DNA of 51,726 bases from 2-01-FULL-40-13 sp964433155 (GTDB lineage: Bacteria > Patescibacteriota > Microgenomatia > UBA1406 > GWC2-37-13). The position numbers and the translations under genes were made by a program. The stretch is taken from contig CAYSQE010000009.1 in NCBI GenBank assembly GCA_964433155.1, positions 1-51,726 of the forward strand. Direction: 5' to 3'. The notes beneath the pieces were generated by a model. That model was not told the origin of the DNA. It searched no databases and saw nothing but the letters and a program-made list of their open reading frames with translations. Below are positions 31,857 to 41,002 of the stretch, in pieces; the stretch's first letter is position 1, and every line of letters begins with the position of its first letter.

Positions 31857-33221
31857 TCATTTTACTTCTTCAATCGGTCCAACCATATAAAATGAATTTT
31901 CGGATTTACTGTCGTGCTTTCCCTCCAATATCTCCTTAAAGCCCTTAACTGTTTCAGCAATTTTCACATACTTTCCAGCTCTGCCTGTAAATGGCTCTGC
32001 CACAAACATTGGTTGGGTGAGAAATTTTTGGATTTTTCTGGCTCGGGAAACCGCTATTTTATCCTCTTCTGATAGCTCTTCCATACCTAATATAGCAATG
32101 ATATCTTGCAGATCTTTGTAGCGCTGAAGCGTTCTTAAAACTTCTTTTGCAACCAGGTAGTGTTCTTCACCAACAATGCTTTGATCAAGTGAGCGAGAAC
32201 TGGATGTCAAAGGATCGATGGCAGGATAAAGCGCTTGCTCAGCCAGCGACCGTTCAAGAGTAATCGAGGCATCAAGATGAGAAAAAGTGACCACGGGTGC
32301 TGGATCTGTATAGTCATCGGCTGGAACATACACAGCCTGAATGGATGTGATTGATCCTTTTGTTGTTGAGGTTATCCTCTCCTGAAGGGCTGCCATCTCG
32401 CTGGCAAGTGTCGGCTGATAGCCAACAGCTGACGGGATTCTGCCTAAAAGTGCAGAAACCTCTGATCCGGCTTGAGCAAATCTAAAAATATTATCGATAA
32501 AAAGTAGTGTATCCATTCCTTTTCTATCGCGAAAGTACTCAGCCATCGTAACACCGGTTAAGGCCACACGAAGTCTATTGCCCGCAGGTTCATTCATCTG
32601 ACCAAAGACCAAGGTAGTTTTATCTAATACTTTAGTCTCTTTCATCTCATTCCAGAGATCGTTTCCCTCCCTTGTTCTTTCCCCAACACCGGTAAATACC
32701 GACACTCCATGATGTTGCTTTGCCACGTTATGAATCATTTCCTGAATAAGCACAGTTTTTCCAACGCCTGCTCCCCCAAAAATAGCCACCTTTCCTCCTT
32801 TTATAAATGGTGCAATCAGATCAATCACCTTGATTCCCGTTTCAAAGACTTCCTCCTCAACAGATTGAGAAGTTAATGGTGGACTTTCAGCATGTATGGG
32901 CATCATCAGTTTTGCCTTTAACTCAGCCTTCTCGTCTATGGTCTCACCAAGTACATTAAAAATTCTTCCCAGTCCAGCCTCGCCTACTGGCACCTCGATC
33001 GGCTTGCCCGTATTCTCTACCATATCACCTCTTTTTAGTCCGTATACGTTACCAAGTGCAAGAACACGAACAACACCATCCCCCAAAATTGCCTCCACCT
33101 CGAAAACCAGTTTATTTTCCTTGGCTAATATCAAAGCATCATAGATCTTTGGCGACTGCTTTTCTGGAAACTGAATGTCGACAACGACGTTTCGAATTGA
33201 GATTATTTTCCCCTGTCCCAT
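31857..33221 (-). CDS. atpD: ATP synthase beta subunit
   Basis: The catalytic F1 subunit. It has 454 aa: Walker A GGAGVGKTVLIQEMIHN, catalytic Glu in GVGERTREGNDL, Walker B DTLLFIDNIFRFAQAGSEVSALLGRIPSAVGYQP, and the family signature PAIDPLTSSSR. It lies between atpG and atpC. The 31-bp spacer to atpG carries a tandem repeat. Confidence 0.97.
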   Translation of the reverse strand: MGQGKIISIRNVVVDIQFPEKQSPKIYDALILAKENKLVFEVEAILGDGVVRVLALGNVYGLKRGDMVENTGKPIEVPVGEAGLGRIFNVLGETIDEKAELKAKLMMPIHAESPPLTSQSVEEEVFETGIKVIDLIAPFIKGGKVAIFGGAGVGKTVLIQEMIHNVAKQHHGVSVFTGVGERTREGNDLWNEMKETKVLDKTTLVFGQMNEPAGNRLRVALTGVTMAEYFRDRKGMDTLLFIDNIFRFAQAGSEVSALLGRIPSAVGYQPTLASEMAALQERITSTTKGSITSIQAVYVPADDYTDPAPVVTFSHLDASITLERSLAEQALYPAIDPLTSSSRSLDQSIVGEEHYLVAKEVLRTLQRYKDLQDIIAILGMEELSEEDKIAVSRARKIQKFLTQPMFVAEPFTGRAGKYVKIAETVKGFKEILEGKHDSKSENSFYMVGPIEEVK

Positions 33222-33225
33222 TTTC

Positions 33226-33251
33226 TATTAACTATGAACTATTAACTATGA
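33226..33251. repeat. Tandem repeat between atpG and atpD
   Basis: Two-and-a-half units of ATTAACTATGA(A)CT. It belongs to the AT-rich short-tandem class seen elsewhere in this window. Confidence 0.65.
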
Positions 33252-33252
33252 A

Positions 33253-34110
33253 CTAACTGACCTCAACTGATTCCTTTGCCGTAATCATATCCAAAAGCTC
33301 TCCTGTTATCTTTTCTTGTCTCAATTTATTGCCAATCAAGGTCAAATTATAGATAATGTCTGTTGCATTATCAGTAGCGTTTTTCATCGCCATCATTCTT
33401 GAAGCATGCTCTACAGCCTCGCTACTTATGATTGCTCCACGAATTTTTTCTTCAAGGAAACTTTTTATCAGCGGGTCTATGATGATTTCGGGTGTAGGCT
33501 CGATTGTGTATTCAGACATAAACCTTTTCTCTTCTATTTTTTCGCCTTCCCGCCTCATCGGAAGTAAGACCTCCTCAAGCGGTTCTGACCTGAATGTTGA
33601 TATATATTTATTATATATTAGCATTACAGAAATATAATCTTCAATCAAGTAGCGCTCCAAGACAAATGAAAATATCGCTGATACCTCGTGCAAAAAAATA
33701 CCTTTTGAGAAGTCGGCTAAAACCTTTCCGCCCATGCGATTGATAAATTGCGCACCCTTATTACCAACTGTGATAAAGTCTGCTTGAGAAAAATCAATAT
33801 TATTTCGCAGCATTAATCTATACAAATTGATGTGAAAAGAACCGCACAAGCCTTTATTAGATGAAATTAAAAGGATGAGTTTTTTTTGATTTTTTTTCTC
33901 AGTCTGTTTAAGCAATTCTGATGTGGACGCATCTACTCTTGGTAAAAGTTTTTGGATTACCGCGGTCAAAGTATTGCGATACGGCCTTCCGTCTACCTCA
34001 TTCTGTTGAGCTTTGCGCATTTTAATCGCCGATACAAGCTGCATGGCTTTTGTTATTTTTCTCACGTTGCGAATAGATTTAGTTTTTTTTCGTACTTGCC
34101 GAAGGTTCAT
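33253..34110 (-). CDS. atpG: ATP synthase gamma subunit
   Basis: The F1 rotor shaft. It has 285 aa: an N-terminal helix (VRKKTKSIRNVRKITKAMQLVSAIKMRKAQ) and a C-terminal signature (EHASRMMAMKNATDNATDII...LRQEKITGELLDMI), with SSNKGLCGSFHINL in the middle. The ATG overlaps the atpA stop (ATGA 34107-34110). Confidence 0.96.
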   Translation of the reverse strand: MNLRQVRKKTKSIRNVRKITKAMQLVSAIKMRKAQQNEVDGRPYRNTLTAVIQKLLPRVDASTSELLKQTEKKNQKKLILLISSNKGLCGSFHINLYRLMLRNNIDFSQADFITVGNKGAQFINRMGGKVLADFSKGIFLHEVSAIFSFVLERYLIEDYISVMLIYNKYISTFRSEPLEEVLLPMRREGEKIEEKRFMSEYTIEPTPEIIIDPLIKSFLEEKIRGAIISSEAVEHASRMMAMKNATDNATDIIYNLTLIGNKLRQEKITGELLDMITAKESVEVS

Positions 34111-35600
34111 TCTAAATTTTCTGTGACAAACTTCTTTAACTCCTCCTCATCCTTTTTCTCAAGGATTTTATTTTTTTCGACTCTGTTTATCCAGGCTTTA
34201 CCCCGACCATTTAAGCTCTCCAGCAATTTTTTCTCAAATTCTTCAACTTCATCAAGTGGCAAGCTGTCAAGGTAACCATTGCTTGCGGCCCAAATTATGG
34301 CTACCTCAAATGCCAAGCTATGCGGTTGATTTTTTTTCTGTTTTAAAATTTGAGTTATCCGCGCGCCGCGGCTTAAAAATTTTTTAGTCTCCTCATCCAA
34401 GTCAGACTCGAACTGTGAAAAGGCTGCCATCTCTCTATATTGAGCTAGATCAAGTTTTAGCCTTCCAGCAACTTGCTTCATTGCTTTAGTCTGGGCGTTT
34501 CCACCGACTCTTGATACAGATAGACCAACATTTATAGCCGGCCTAATTCCAGCATTAAATAGATCTGACTCAAGATAAATCTGCCCATCTGTTATCGAAA
34601 TGACATTGGTTGGAATGTAAGCTGAGAGATCTCCCTCCAAAGTCTCGATGATCGGTAGCGCAGTAAGAGATCCTCCTCCAAACCGCTTATCTAATCTACA
34701 GGCTCTCTCCAACAGTCGGGAATGAAGATAAAAAATATCGCCAGGGTAAGCTTCTCGGCCAGCAGGCCTTCTTAATATTAAAGAAATTTGTCTGTATGCC
34801 CAGGCGTGTTTTGTTAGGTCATCATAAATCACAAGCGCGTCTTTGCCTTGATCCATAAAGTACTCGCCTATGGCACAGGCTGCGTATGGAGCCAAATATT
34901 GTAGAGAGGTCGAGTCTGAAGCCGAGGCAGCCACAACCACCGAGTAGTCCAGCGCATTTTGCTTTCTTAAAAGTTCTACGGTTGAGGCAATTTTAGACCT
35001 TTTTTGACCGATTGCGCAATAAATACAGATAAGATTTTCTTTTTTTTGATTCAAGATCGTATCAACAGCAATGGTTGTCTTACCCGTACCTCTATCGCCA
35101 ATGATAAGCTCACGTTGACCTCTGCCAATTGGCACCAAGGCGTCTATGGCCTTTATGCCAGTTTGAACTGGTACATTTACCGGCTTTCGTCGCACCACTC
35201 CAGGCGCGATCTTTTCAATTGGATAATTTTTTTTTGCCCTAATTTTTGCTCCTCCATCAAGCGGTTGACCAAGCGGATTGACAACTCTACCAAGTAGTGA
35301 AGTATCAACAGTCAGAGATAGGGTTACTCCCGTTGCTTTGGCAGTATCGCCATCTTTTATGCTAAGATAGTCTCCCAAAACAATTGAACCAACCGAATCT
35401 GGCAACAGGTCTACGACAAGTGCCTTTGTTGCACGGTTTAACTCGATTATCTCACCATATGAGATATTATCTAATCCTTTCAGACTAATTACGCCATCCA
35501 TCACCTGCGTCACGCTTCCAACGTCTTGGGCTTTTATCTCTGTTTTAGTTGAACGCAACTCTCTTTCTATATCTTTGAGATATTCGTCAAATATTTTCAT
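34107..35600 (-). CDS. atpA: ATP synthase alpha subunit
   Basis: The non-catalytic nucleotide-binding F1 subunit. It has 497 aa: Walker A GDRGTGKTTIAVDTILNQ, CIYCAIGQKRSKIA, DDLTKHAWAYRQISLILRRPAGREAYPGD, and PAINVGLSVSRVGGNAQTKAMK. It overlaps atpH by 14 bp and atpG by 4 bp. Confidence 0.97.
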   Translation of the reverse strand: MKIFDEYLKDIERELRSTKTEIKAQDVGSVTQVMDGVISLKGLDNISYGEIIELNRATKALVVDLLPDSVGSIVLGDYLSIKDGDTAKATGVTLSLTVDTSLLGRVVNPLGQPLDGGAKIRAKKNYPIEKIAPGVVRRKPVNVPVQTGIKAIDALVPIGRGQRELIIGDRGTGKTTIAVDTILNQKKENLICIYCAIGQKRSKIASTVELLRKQNALDYSVVVAASASDSTSLQYLAPYAACAIGEYFMDQGKDALVIYDDLTKHAWAYRQISLILRRPAGREAYPGDIFYLHSRLLERACRLDKRFGGGSLTALPIIETLEGDLSAYIPTNVISITDGQIYLESDLFNAGIRPAINVGLSVSRVGGNAQTKAMKQVAGRLKLDLAQYREMAAFSQFESDLDEETKKFLSRGARITQILKQKKNQPHSLAFEVAIIWAASNGYLDSLPLDEVEEFEKKLLESLNGRGKAWINRVEKNKILEKKDEEELKKFVTENLE

Positions 35601-35874
35601 ATAGCTTTTGTTTTATATTCTGCAATTGACCTTTTAATGACAGATCGATCACCTTAGAGCCTATTTTTACGACAATTCCTGCCAAGAGCGACTGATCGAC
35701 GATATATTCTATGTTTAAATCCCGAGAAACCAGAGGGACATGTGAAAATAACAAATTTTTTTCGTCTTCACCCAGTTTGCTCGCCGATATTACAGTCGCC
35801 TTTTCTTTAAATGTTTCTATTTTTTCACGAAAGAGCCGTCTTAGCTCCTCTCGTACGTTAGGATCGATTTTCAT
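35587..35874 (-). CDS. atpH: ATP synthase delta subunit, short form
   Basis: The peripheral-stalk link between F1 and subunit b. It has only 95 aa from the ATG at 35874, about half the usual 175-180. What is present matches the C-terminal half (DQSLLAGIVVKIGSKVIDLSLKGQLQNIKQKL). The N-terminal six-helix domain that binds the top of alpha is missing, and no separate ORF for it is nearby. A TTG at 35883 could add three residues. It overlaps atpF and atpA, so it is not an isolated fragment. Confidence 0.82.
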   Translation of the reverse strand: MKIDPNVREELRRLFREKIETFKEKATVISASKLGEDEKNLLFSHVPLVSRDLNIEYIVDQSLLAGIVVKIGSKVIDLSLKGQLQNIKQKLYENI

Positions 35875-36373
35875 GTTTTGCAACTGTGTTGCTTAAATTT
35901 TTTAGGATATAAGTGGTGATTTTCTTTTTTGACTCTTCATCTAAGAAATCCTTCAAAGCTTTTTCCAGTACAAGCATGCTTAGGTCTGCGACTTTATTTT
36001 TCACTTCTTGGTATAGCTTATTTCGCTCTTCCAAGGTCTCCTTCTTTGCTTTTACCTGCATCGTTTCTACTTCTTTTTTTGCTTCGGCAATGATTCCTTC
36101 TCGGACAACTAAGGCGTCTTCCTTCGCGTTTTCAAGTATTTGGTTCCTTTCATTTTTTACTTTATCCCTCATTTTCTTCTCGCTTAGCATAAGCTCCTCT
36201 TCGCCTTTTTTCAATTTGTCTAAAAGCGCCTCCTTTTCCTTTTCGTTTTGTTTTTCTTGATTCAAAAATCTAGAAAACGGTTTGGCTATAAATCTTTTAA
36301 AGATATAAAAAAAGAGCACAAAATTTATGAGCTGAGCAATCAATAATTTGGCGTCAATTCCTAAATTTTCCAT
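35858..36373 (-). CDS. atpF: ATP synthase subunit b
   Basis: The peripheral stalk. It has 171 aa: one N-terminal TM helix (AKLLIAQLINFVLFFYIFKRF) followed by a long charged coiled coil (about 35-150) rich in Lys/Glu. It starts one base after atpE and overlaps atpH. Confidence 0.94.
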   Translation of the reverse strand: MENLGIDAKLLIAQLINFVLFFYIFKRFIAKPFSRFLNQEKQNEKEKEALLDKLKKGEEELMLSEKKMRDKVKNERNQILENAKEDALVVREGIIAEAKKEVETMQVKAKKETLEERNKLYQEVKNKVADLSMLVLEKALKDFLDEESKKKITTYILKNLSNTVAKHENRS

Positions 36374-36374
36374 A

Positions 36375-36602
36375 TTAAATAAACCTTAAAATAAATGCTA
36401 TAACAAGAGCAAAGATTGCTAATGATTCTGCAAATACTATAGCCAATATCATCGTATTTCTAACCGTTGATTCTGCCTCTGGATTTCTTCCCATCGCCTC
36501 AACCGCCTTTCCTCCGATGATTCCAATTCCAATACCTGGCCCAATCACTCCCAGACCAATTGCAAGCGCTGTAGCCAATAATTTTGCTGCTTCGGCATCC
36601 AT
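36375..36602 (-). CDS. atpE: ATP synthase subunit c
   Basis: The Fo ring proteolipid. It has 75 aa in two TM helices, a GPGIGIGIIGGKAVE glycine-rich helix 1, the polar loop GRNPEAES, and the ion-binding Glu in IVFAESLAIFALVI. The Gln of Na+-type c subunits is replaced by Ile, so proton coupling is more likely. The start is ATG 36602, five bases after a GAGGTGA Shine-Dalgarno sequence. The in-frame GTG at 36611 is part of that site. Confidence 0.95.
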   Translation of the reverse strand: MDAEAAKLLATALAIGLGVIGPGIGIGIIGGKAVEAMGRNPEAESTVRNTMILAIVFAESLAIFALVIAFILRFI

Positions 36603-36607
36603 ATGAA

Positions 36608-36614
36608 TCACCTC
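36608..36614 (-). promoter_or_regulatory. Shine-Dalgarno of atpE
   Basis: GAGGTGA, five bases before the ATG. It is one of only two strong sites noted in the window and fits the high copy number needed for subunit c. Confidence 0.75.
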
Positions 36615-36645
36615 ATTTCAAATAAATCTTATTTGACTAATAGGT

Positions 36646-37395
36646 CTAATGTGATTTTAATGTTGCTAAATTTATAAATACCGCCGTCAACATTGCAAAG
36701 ACAAAAGCCTGAATAAATCCTATAAAAATCTCTAAAAGTAAAAACGGAAACGAGGCCAGAACCGGTATGAGAAAAGCGATGATTGATAATATCACCTCAC
36801 CAGCAAAAATATTACCAAAAAGTCGAAAGGCAAATGAGATAATCCGAGAAAATTCTGAAACTAACTCTAAAAGTCCCGTGAAAATCGAAATAGGATTTGA
36901 AAAATTAAAAAACTTCCCCAAATATCCAGCTGCCCCCAATTCCTTCATACCGTAATATTGGATTGAAAAGAATGCGACAAGAGCAAGGATGAGTGTGGTG
37001 TTTAGATCAGTTGTGTTTCCTCGCAAAAGTGGGACAAAACGCGTCTCGTTACCCTGAGAGGCACGAATTAGAACGCTGCCGACTCCAGGCAATAATCCAA
37101 ACCAGTTGAGAAACAAAATATATATAAATAATGACCCCAACAAGGGGAAAAGCGAATTAATCCGCTCACCAACAACTGTCCCAAAAAAATTATAGATGCC
37201 TTTAAAAGCAAAATGCAACAGATAAAAAAACTGAGATCGTTTATTTTTTTTGATTTGCTGCTGATAGTAGACAGCCATAAGAAAAAAAAGAAAGATGACA
37301 ATGATAGCTGTCAAGTAGGAGTTGGTAAGCGGAAAACCGAAAAAATCAGCCAGATGATCTGGCTTGATAGAAATATGTGGACCCTTACTCTCCAT
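36646..37395 (-). CDS. atpB: ATP synthase subunit a
   Basis: The Fo proton-channel subunit. It has 249 aa and about six TM helices, the conserved Arg in SEFSRIISFAFRLFGNIFAGEV, and the C-terminal helix IGFIQAFVFAMLTAVFINLA. It overlaps the upstream AtpI-like gene by 11 bp and lies 43 bp from atpE. Confidence 0.95.
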   Translation of the reverse strand: MESKGPHISIKPDHLADFFGFPLTNSYLTAIIVIFLFFLMAVYYQQQIKKNKRSQFFYLLHFAFKGIYNFFGTVVGERINSLFPLLGSLFIYILFLNWFGLLPGVGSVLIRASQGNETRFVPLLRGNTTDLNTTLILALVAFFSIQYYGMKELGAAGYLGKFFNFSNPISIFTGLLELVSEFSRIISFAFRLFGNIFAGEVILSIIAFLIPVLASFPFLLLEIFIGFIQAFVFAMLTAVFINLATLKSH

Positions 37396-37756
37396 TTTTT
37401 AACAACTTAAATAAGTTATAAAAACTGGCAACTGTGCCAAGAAAAAGGAAAATACTTGTAAAAAACGGCTTCGTTCCTGCCCAATAATCAACTCCTAGAC
37501 CCAAAAAAACTCCGATAATTATCGGAGTAATTATATAATAACCAACATTTAGATAGGTAACATCAAACTTTTTTTTGGTAAGTTTTTTACTTTCCTTCTC
37601 ATTGACTTTTTTAATATTTCCCGCTAGATCGACAGCAAAAATAGGGTTGCTTTTTTTGATTGTAGCATCAATTTTACCTCTGGTCAACTCCGAATTATAT
37701 TCATAACCTGCACGTTTTCTTTTTTTAAGTAATTGAAAAATTTGGATATTTGTCAT
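37385..37756 (-). CDS. AtpI/AtpZ-like ATP synthase assembly protein
   Basis: A 123-aa protein whose C-terminal half has two TM helices in the AtpI/ATPase-gene1 pattern (YYIITPIIIGVFLGLGVDYW; FFTSIFLFLGTVASFYNLFKL). The first 70 residues are soluble and basic, an unusual extension. The position at the head of the atp genes agrees with an assembly or Mg2+-related accessory role. It lies 18 bp downstream of dnaE. Confidence 0.75.
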   Translation of the reverse strand: MTNIQIFQLLKKRKRAGYEYNSELTRGKIDATIKKSNPIFAVDLAGNIKKVNEKESKKLTKKKFDVTYLNVGYYIITPIIIGVFLGLGVDYWAGTKPFFTSIFLFLGTVASFYNLFKLLKNGE

Positions 37757-37774
37757 TTGAAATTTATTTATTTT

Positions 37775-40700
37775 TTACTGTGTTACATTATCTAAATCTA
37801 CTGCATTATCAACTAATATACTCAACCTTCCCTCCCTATCATTGACTTTACCCTTCAACATCACGACTCGATTTATAGCAATCGTATCTCTCAGTCGCGC
37901 AAATAACTTGGGAAAGACGACGCACTCGATGGAGCCAGTTTCGTCAAAAAGATTCATAAAAGCCATCTCTGAATTGTCTCTTTTTGTTTTGATCACCTTT
38001 TTAGCACTGACAATCCCTGCCAAAATATGAGTTTTATTGACGTCTTCTGTATTCACATCGCCAATTTTTTTAGTAATTTTCTTTTGGATAATTTTTTGGA
38101 ATTTTAATAGTGGATTTTTGGTGATGAGAAATCCGATTATTTCCTTTTCCATCTGTAGGATCTCGTCTTCATTAAAATCTTCAACCAAAGTAATTTTGTC
38201 AATAAGATTCAGCTTGCTACCCTCTTGACCAAAAAGGCTAAACTGGCCTTTTTCTTCGTCAGCTTTTGCTTCAGCAACCTCTTTGACTATATGAGGATAA
38301 TATGATAAGAGTGAAGCCCTATTTGCATATTCTTTGAAAGCGCCTGCCTTGATCAGGCTCTCTACCGTCTTTTTGTTTACTCTCCTCAAATCCACCCTAT
38401 AGAGAAAATCTTTAAAGCTCTTAAATGAGCCGTTCTTTCTTGCGGTCAATATTGACTCAATCGCCGCGTGACCAACGTTTTTTATGGCGGACAGACCAAA
38501 TCTTATGGCCTTGCCATCTATTGTAAAACTATAGTAAGATTTATTGATGTCGGGGGGTAAAACCGAGATTTCCATCCGCCTGCATTCTTCTATGGCCTGT
38601 GCCATTTTAATCTCCCTTTGTGGTCCTGCGATGCCCTGAAGTTCTGCAGACAAAAGTGCGGTCATAAACTCGACAGGGTAGTTGGCTTTCATGTATGCAG
38701 TCCAGTAAGCTATAAGACCGTATGAGGCAGAATGTGGTTTGTTAAATCCATAAGCGGCAAATTTTTCAATAAAGTTGAAAATTTTTTCGGCCAAAGACTT
38801 TCTATACCCGTTTTTTACGCAACCTTCGATAAACTTTACTTTTTCCTTTTCCATAAGAGCCTTTTTCTTTTTTCCCATGGCCATTCTCAAGTTGTCCGCC
38901 TGACTCATGGTGTAACCGGCAAGTTTATTGGCAATCTCCATCACCTGTTCTTGGTAGACCAATACGCCGTATGTTTCCTCAAGAATCTGTTTTAAATCTG
39001 GATGCAGATATTTGCTTGCTTTGGGATTCTTCTTATTTTCTAAAAACAAGGGAATAAGATCCATCGGCCCAGGCCTATACAAAGCAACCATGGCGTCAAT
39101 GTCGGTGATTTTTGTTGGTTGGAGGTCTTTGGCCAGTCGCCTCATGCCTGAGGACTCAAGTTGAAAAATCCCCACGGTTTCACCTCGAGATACAAGCTCG
39201 AAGGTTTTTTCATTATCGAGGGGCACCTTATGAATATCTATCTTCGATCCCAAACTTTTATGCACATAGCCGATGGCCTCCTCAAGAATGGTTAAGTTCC
39301 GAAGCCCCAAAAAATCTATTTTTAAAAGACCCACCGCTTTATTATCAGACACAGTATTGAGATCTATGCAGTACATGTCATATTGGGTTATGATACGATT
39401 CTCTTTATTTTCACGTTGAAGTGGCACATATTCGGTAAGTTCCTTATCGGCGATGACCACTCCTGCTGCATGAACCGAAGCGTGACGTGGCAGTCCTTCG
39501 ATTTTTCTTGCCACATCCAGGACTTTTTTAGTCTCCTCCTCAGTCTGATAGGCAAATTTTAAAGGAGCAGATTCCTCAAGCGCCTGAGATATGGTCATGG
39601 GAAATCCTTGTTTGCCTTGAGGTATCATTTTGGCAATTCGATCTCCCTGAGCATAAGACATACCAAGAGCACGCACTACGTCCCTGACTGCGAGGCGTGC
39701 CTCCATGGTGCCAAAGGTTATGATTTGTGCGACTTTTTCCTCGCCGTATTTTTTTGTGACATAGCGTAGGACTTCGTCGCGGCGAATATCGGCAAAGTCT
39801 ATATCGATATCAGGCGGCGTTGGTCTGTCAGGATTGAGAAAACGTTCAAAAGGAAGATTATATTCAAGTGGATTGATATCAGTTATTCCTAGTATATAGG
39901 CGACAAGCGAACCTGCGACCGACCCTCTGCCGGGGCCAACAGCTATGCCATTTTTTTTGGCCCAATTCACAAAATCTTGAACTATAAGAAAATATGTAGA
40001 ATATCCTTTACCCACTATGATATTGAGTTCATATTCAAGCCGTTGTCGTACCAAATCTTTACTCTCTTTTACCATTCTTCCCACTTTAGAATTGACAAGT
40101 TTTTTAAGATATTCATCAACTGGCTCTTTATCCGGTGTTTGAAAATTAGGTAAAATCCACTTACCATAGGGAATATCAACATTACACTGTTTAGCTATCT
40201 TAAGCGTATTTTCGATAGCTTCTGGAAGGTCTACAAAGGTTCCTTTCATTTCTTCAACAGACTTAAAATAGAAATCAGGTTTGTCAATCATCGTCAGCGG
40301 CCTATTTTTCTCAAAAATGGTTCGCAGTGTCTGAATACAAAGAAGTATCTCCTGCGCATAGGCATCTTCCGAATCTAGATAGTGAACGTCGTTTGTCGCT
40401 ACAAGGGGAACTCCATATTTGCGGGAAAGTTTTATAAGGTCCTTGTTCATTTTGTCAAGGATATCCATCTTGGGATGCCTCTGGATTTCTAGATAAAAGT
40501 CACTTTTAAATATACTAATATATCGCTCGAGTATCCTTTCGGCCTGACCTACCTGATTTTCAACTAAAAGTGATGGTATTTCTCCATTGAGGCATCCAGA
40601 AAGGGCTATCAAGCCTTCGTGATACTTTTCTAAGAGCTCAAAATCTATTCGTGGTTTGTAGTAAAAACCCTCCAGGTGTGCCGCCGTTACTAGTTTGAGC

Positions 40701-41002
40701 AAATTCTTGTAGCCGATAAGATTTTTTGCCAACAAAACAAGATGAAACTGATCTTTGTCGACTCCTGGTTGTCTATCGAATCTGCTTTTTTTTGCTTTAT
40801 AGACCTCAACGCCAATAATGGGTTTGATCCCCATCTCTTTTGCCTTGATAAAAAATTTAAATGCACCATACAATGCTCCATGATCGGTTAACGCAACAGC
40901 GGACATCTTCATTTCTTTAGCTCTGGCTAAAAGATCTTCGATACGGCACATGCCATCCAACAGCGAATATTCTGAATGGGTGTGAAGGTGGACAAAACTC
41001 AT
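37775..41002 (-). CDS. dnaE: DNA polymerase III alpha subunit
   Basis: The replicative polymerase. It has 1075 aa: an N-terminal PHP domain (FVHLHTHSEYSLLDG; ALTDHGALYGA), the catalytic core with the Asp triad (PDIDIDFADIRRDEV near residues 393-407; VGPGRGSVAGSLVAY), GIFQLESSGMRRL, tandem HhH (RRVNKKTVESLIKAGAFK) and a C-terminal OB fold. It is slightly shorter than E. coli DnaE (1160). Its ATG overlaps the gatB stop (ATGA 40999-41002), which links the replicase to the amidotransferase genes. Confidence 0.97.
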   Translation of the reverse strand: MSFVHLHTHSEYSLLDGMCRIEDLLARAKEMKMSAVALTDHGALYGAFKFFIKAKEMGIKPIIGVEVYKAKKSRFDRQPGVDKDQFHLVLLAKNLIGYKNLLKLVTAAHLEGFYYKPRIDFELLEKYHEGLIALSGCLNGEIPSLLVENQVGQAERILERYISIFKSDFYLEIQRHPKMDILDKMNKDLIKLSRKYGVPLVATNDVHYLDSEDAYAQEILLCIQTLRTIFEKNRPLTMIDKPDFYFKSVEEMKGTFVDLPEAIENTLKIAKQCNVDIPYGKWILPNFQTPDKEPVDEYLKKLVNSKVGRMVKESKDLVRQRLEYELNIIVGKGYSTYFLIVQDFVNWAKKNGIAVGPGRGSVAGSLVAYILGITDINPLEYNLPFERFLNPDRPTPPDIDIDFADIRRDEVLRYVTKKYGEEKVAQIITFGTMEARLAVRDVVRALGMSYAQGDRIAKMIPQGKQGFPMTISQALEESAPLKFAYQTEEETKKVLDVARKIEGLPRHASVHAAGVVIADKELTEYVPLQRENKENRIITQYDMYCIDLNTVSDNKAVGLLKIDFLGLRNLTILEEAIGYVHKSLGSKIDIHKVPLDNEKTFELVSRGETVGIFQLESSGMRRLAKDLQPTKITDIDAMVALYRPGPMDLIPLFLENKKNPKASKYLHPDLKQILEETYGVLVYQEQVMEIANKLAGYTMSQADNLRMAMGKKKKALMEKEKVKFIEGCVKNGYRKSLAEKIFNFIEKFAAYGFNKPHSASYGLIAYWTAYMKANYPVEFMTALLSAELQGIAGPQREIKMAQAIEECRRMEISVLPPDINKSYYSFTIDGKAIRFGLSAIKNVGHAAIESILTARKNGSFKSFKDFLYRVDLRRVNKKTVESLIKAGAFKEYANRASLLSYYPHIVKEVAEAKADEEKGQFSLFGQEGSKLNLIDKITLVEDFNEDEILQMEKEIIGFLITKNPLLKFQKIIQKKITKKIGDVNTEDVNKTHILAGIVSAKKVIKTKRDNSEMAFMNLFDETGSIECVVFPKLFARLRDTIAINRVVMLKGKVNDREGRLSILVDNAVDLDNVTQ

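Noticed and set aside
36375..36602. Sodium-translocating c subunit
   Set aside because: The helix-1 Gln of Na+-type c subunits is Ile here. Only the helix-2 Glu-Ser is present, which is not sufficient.
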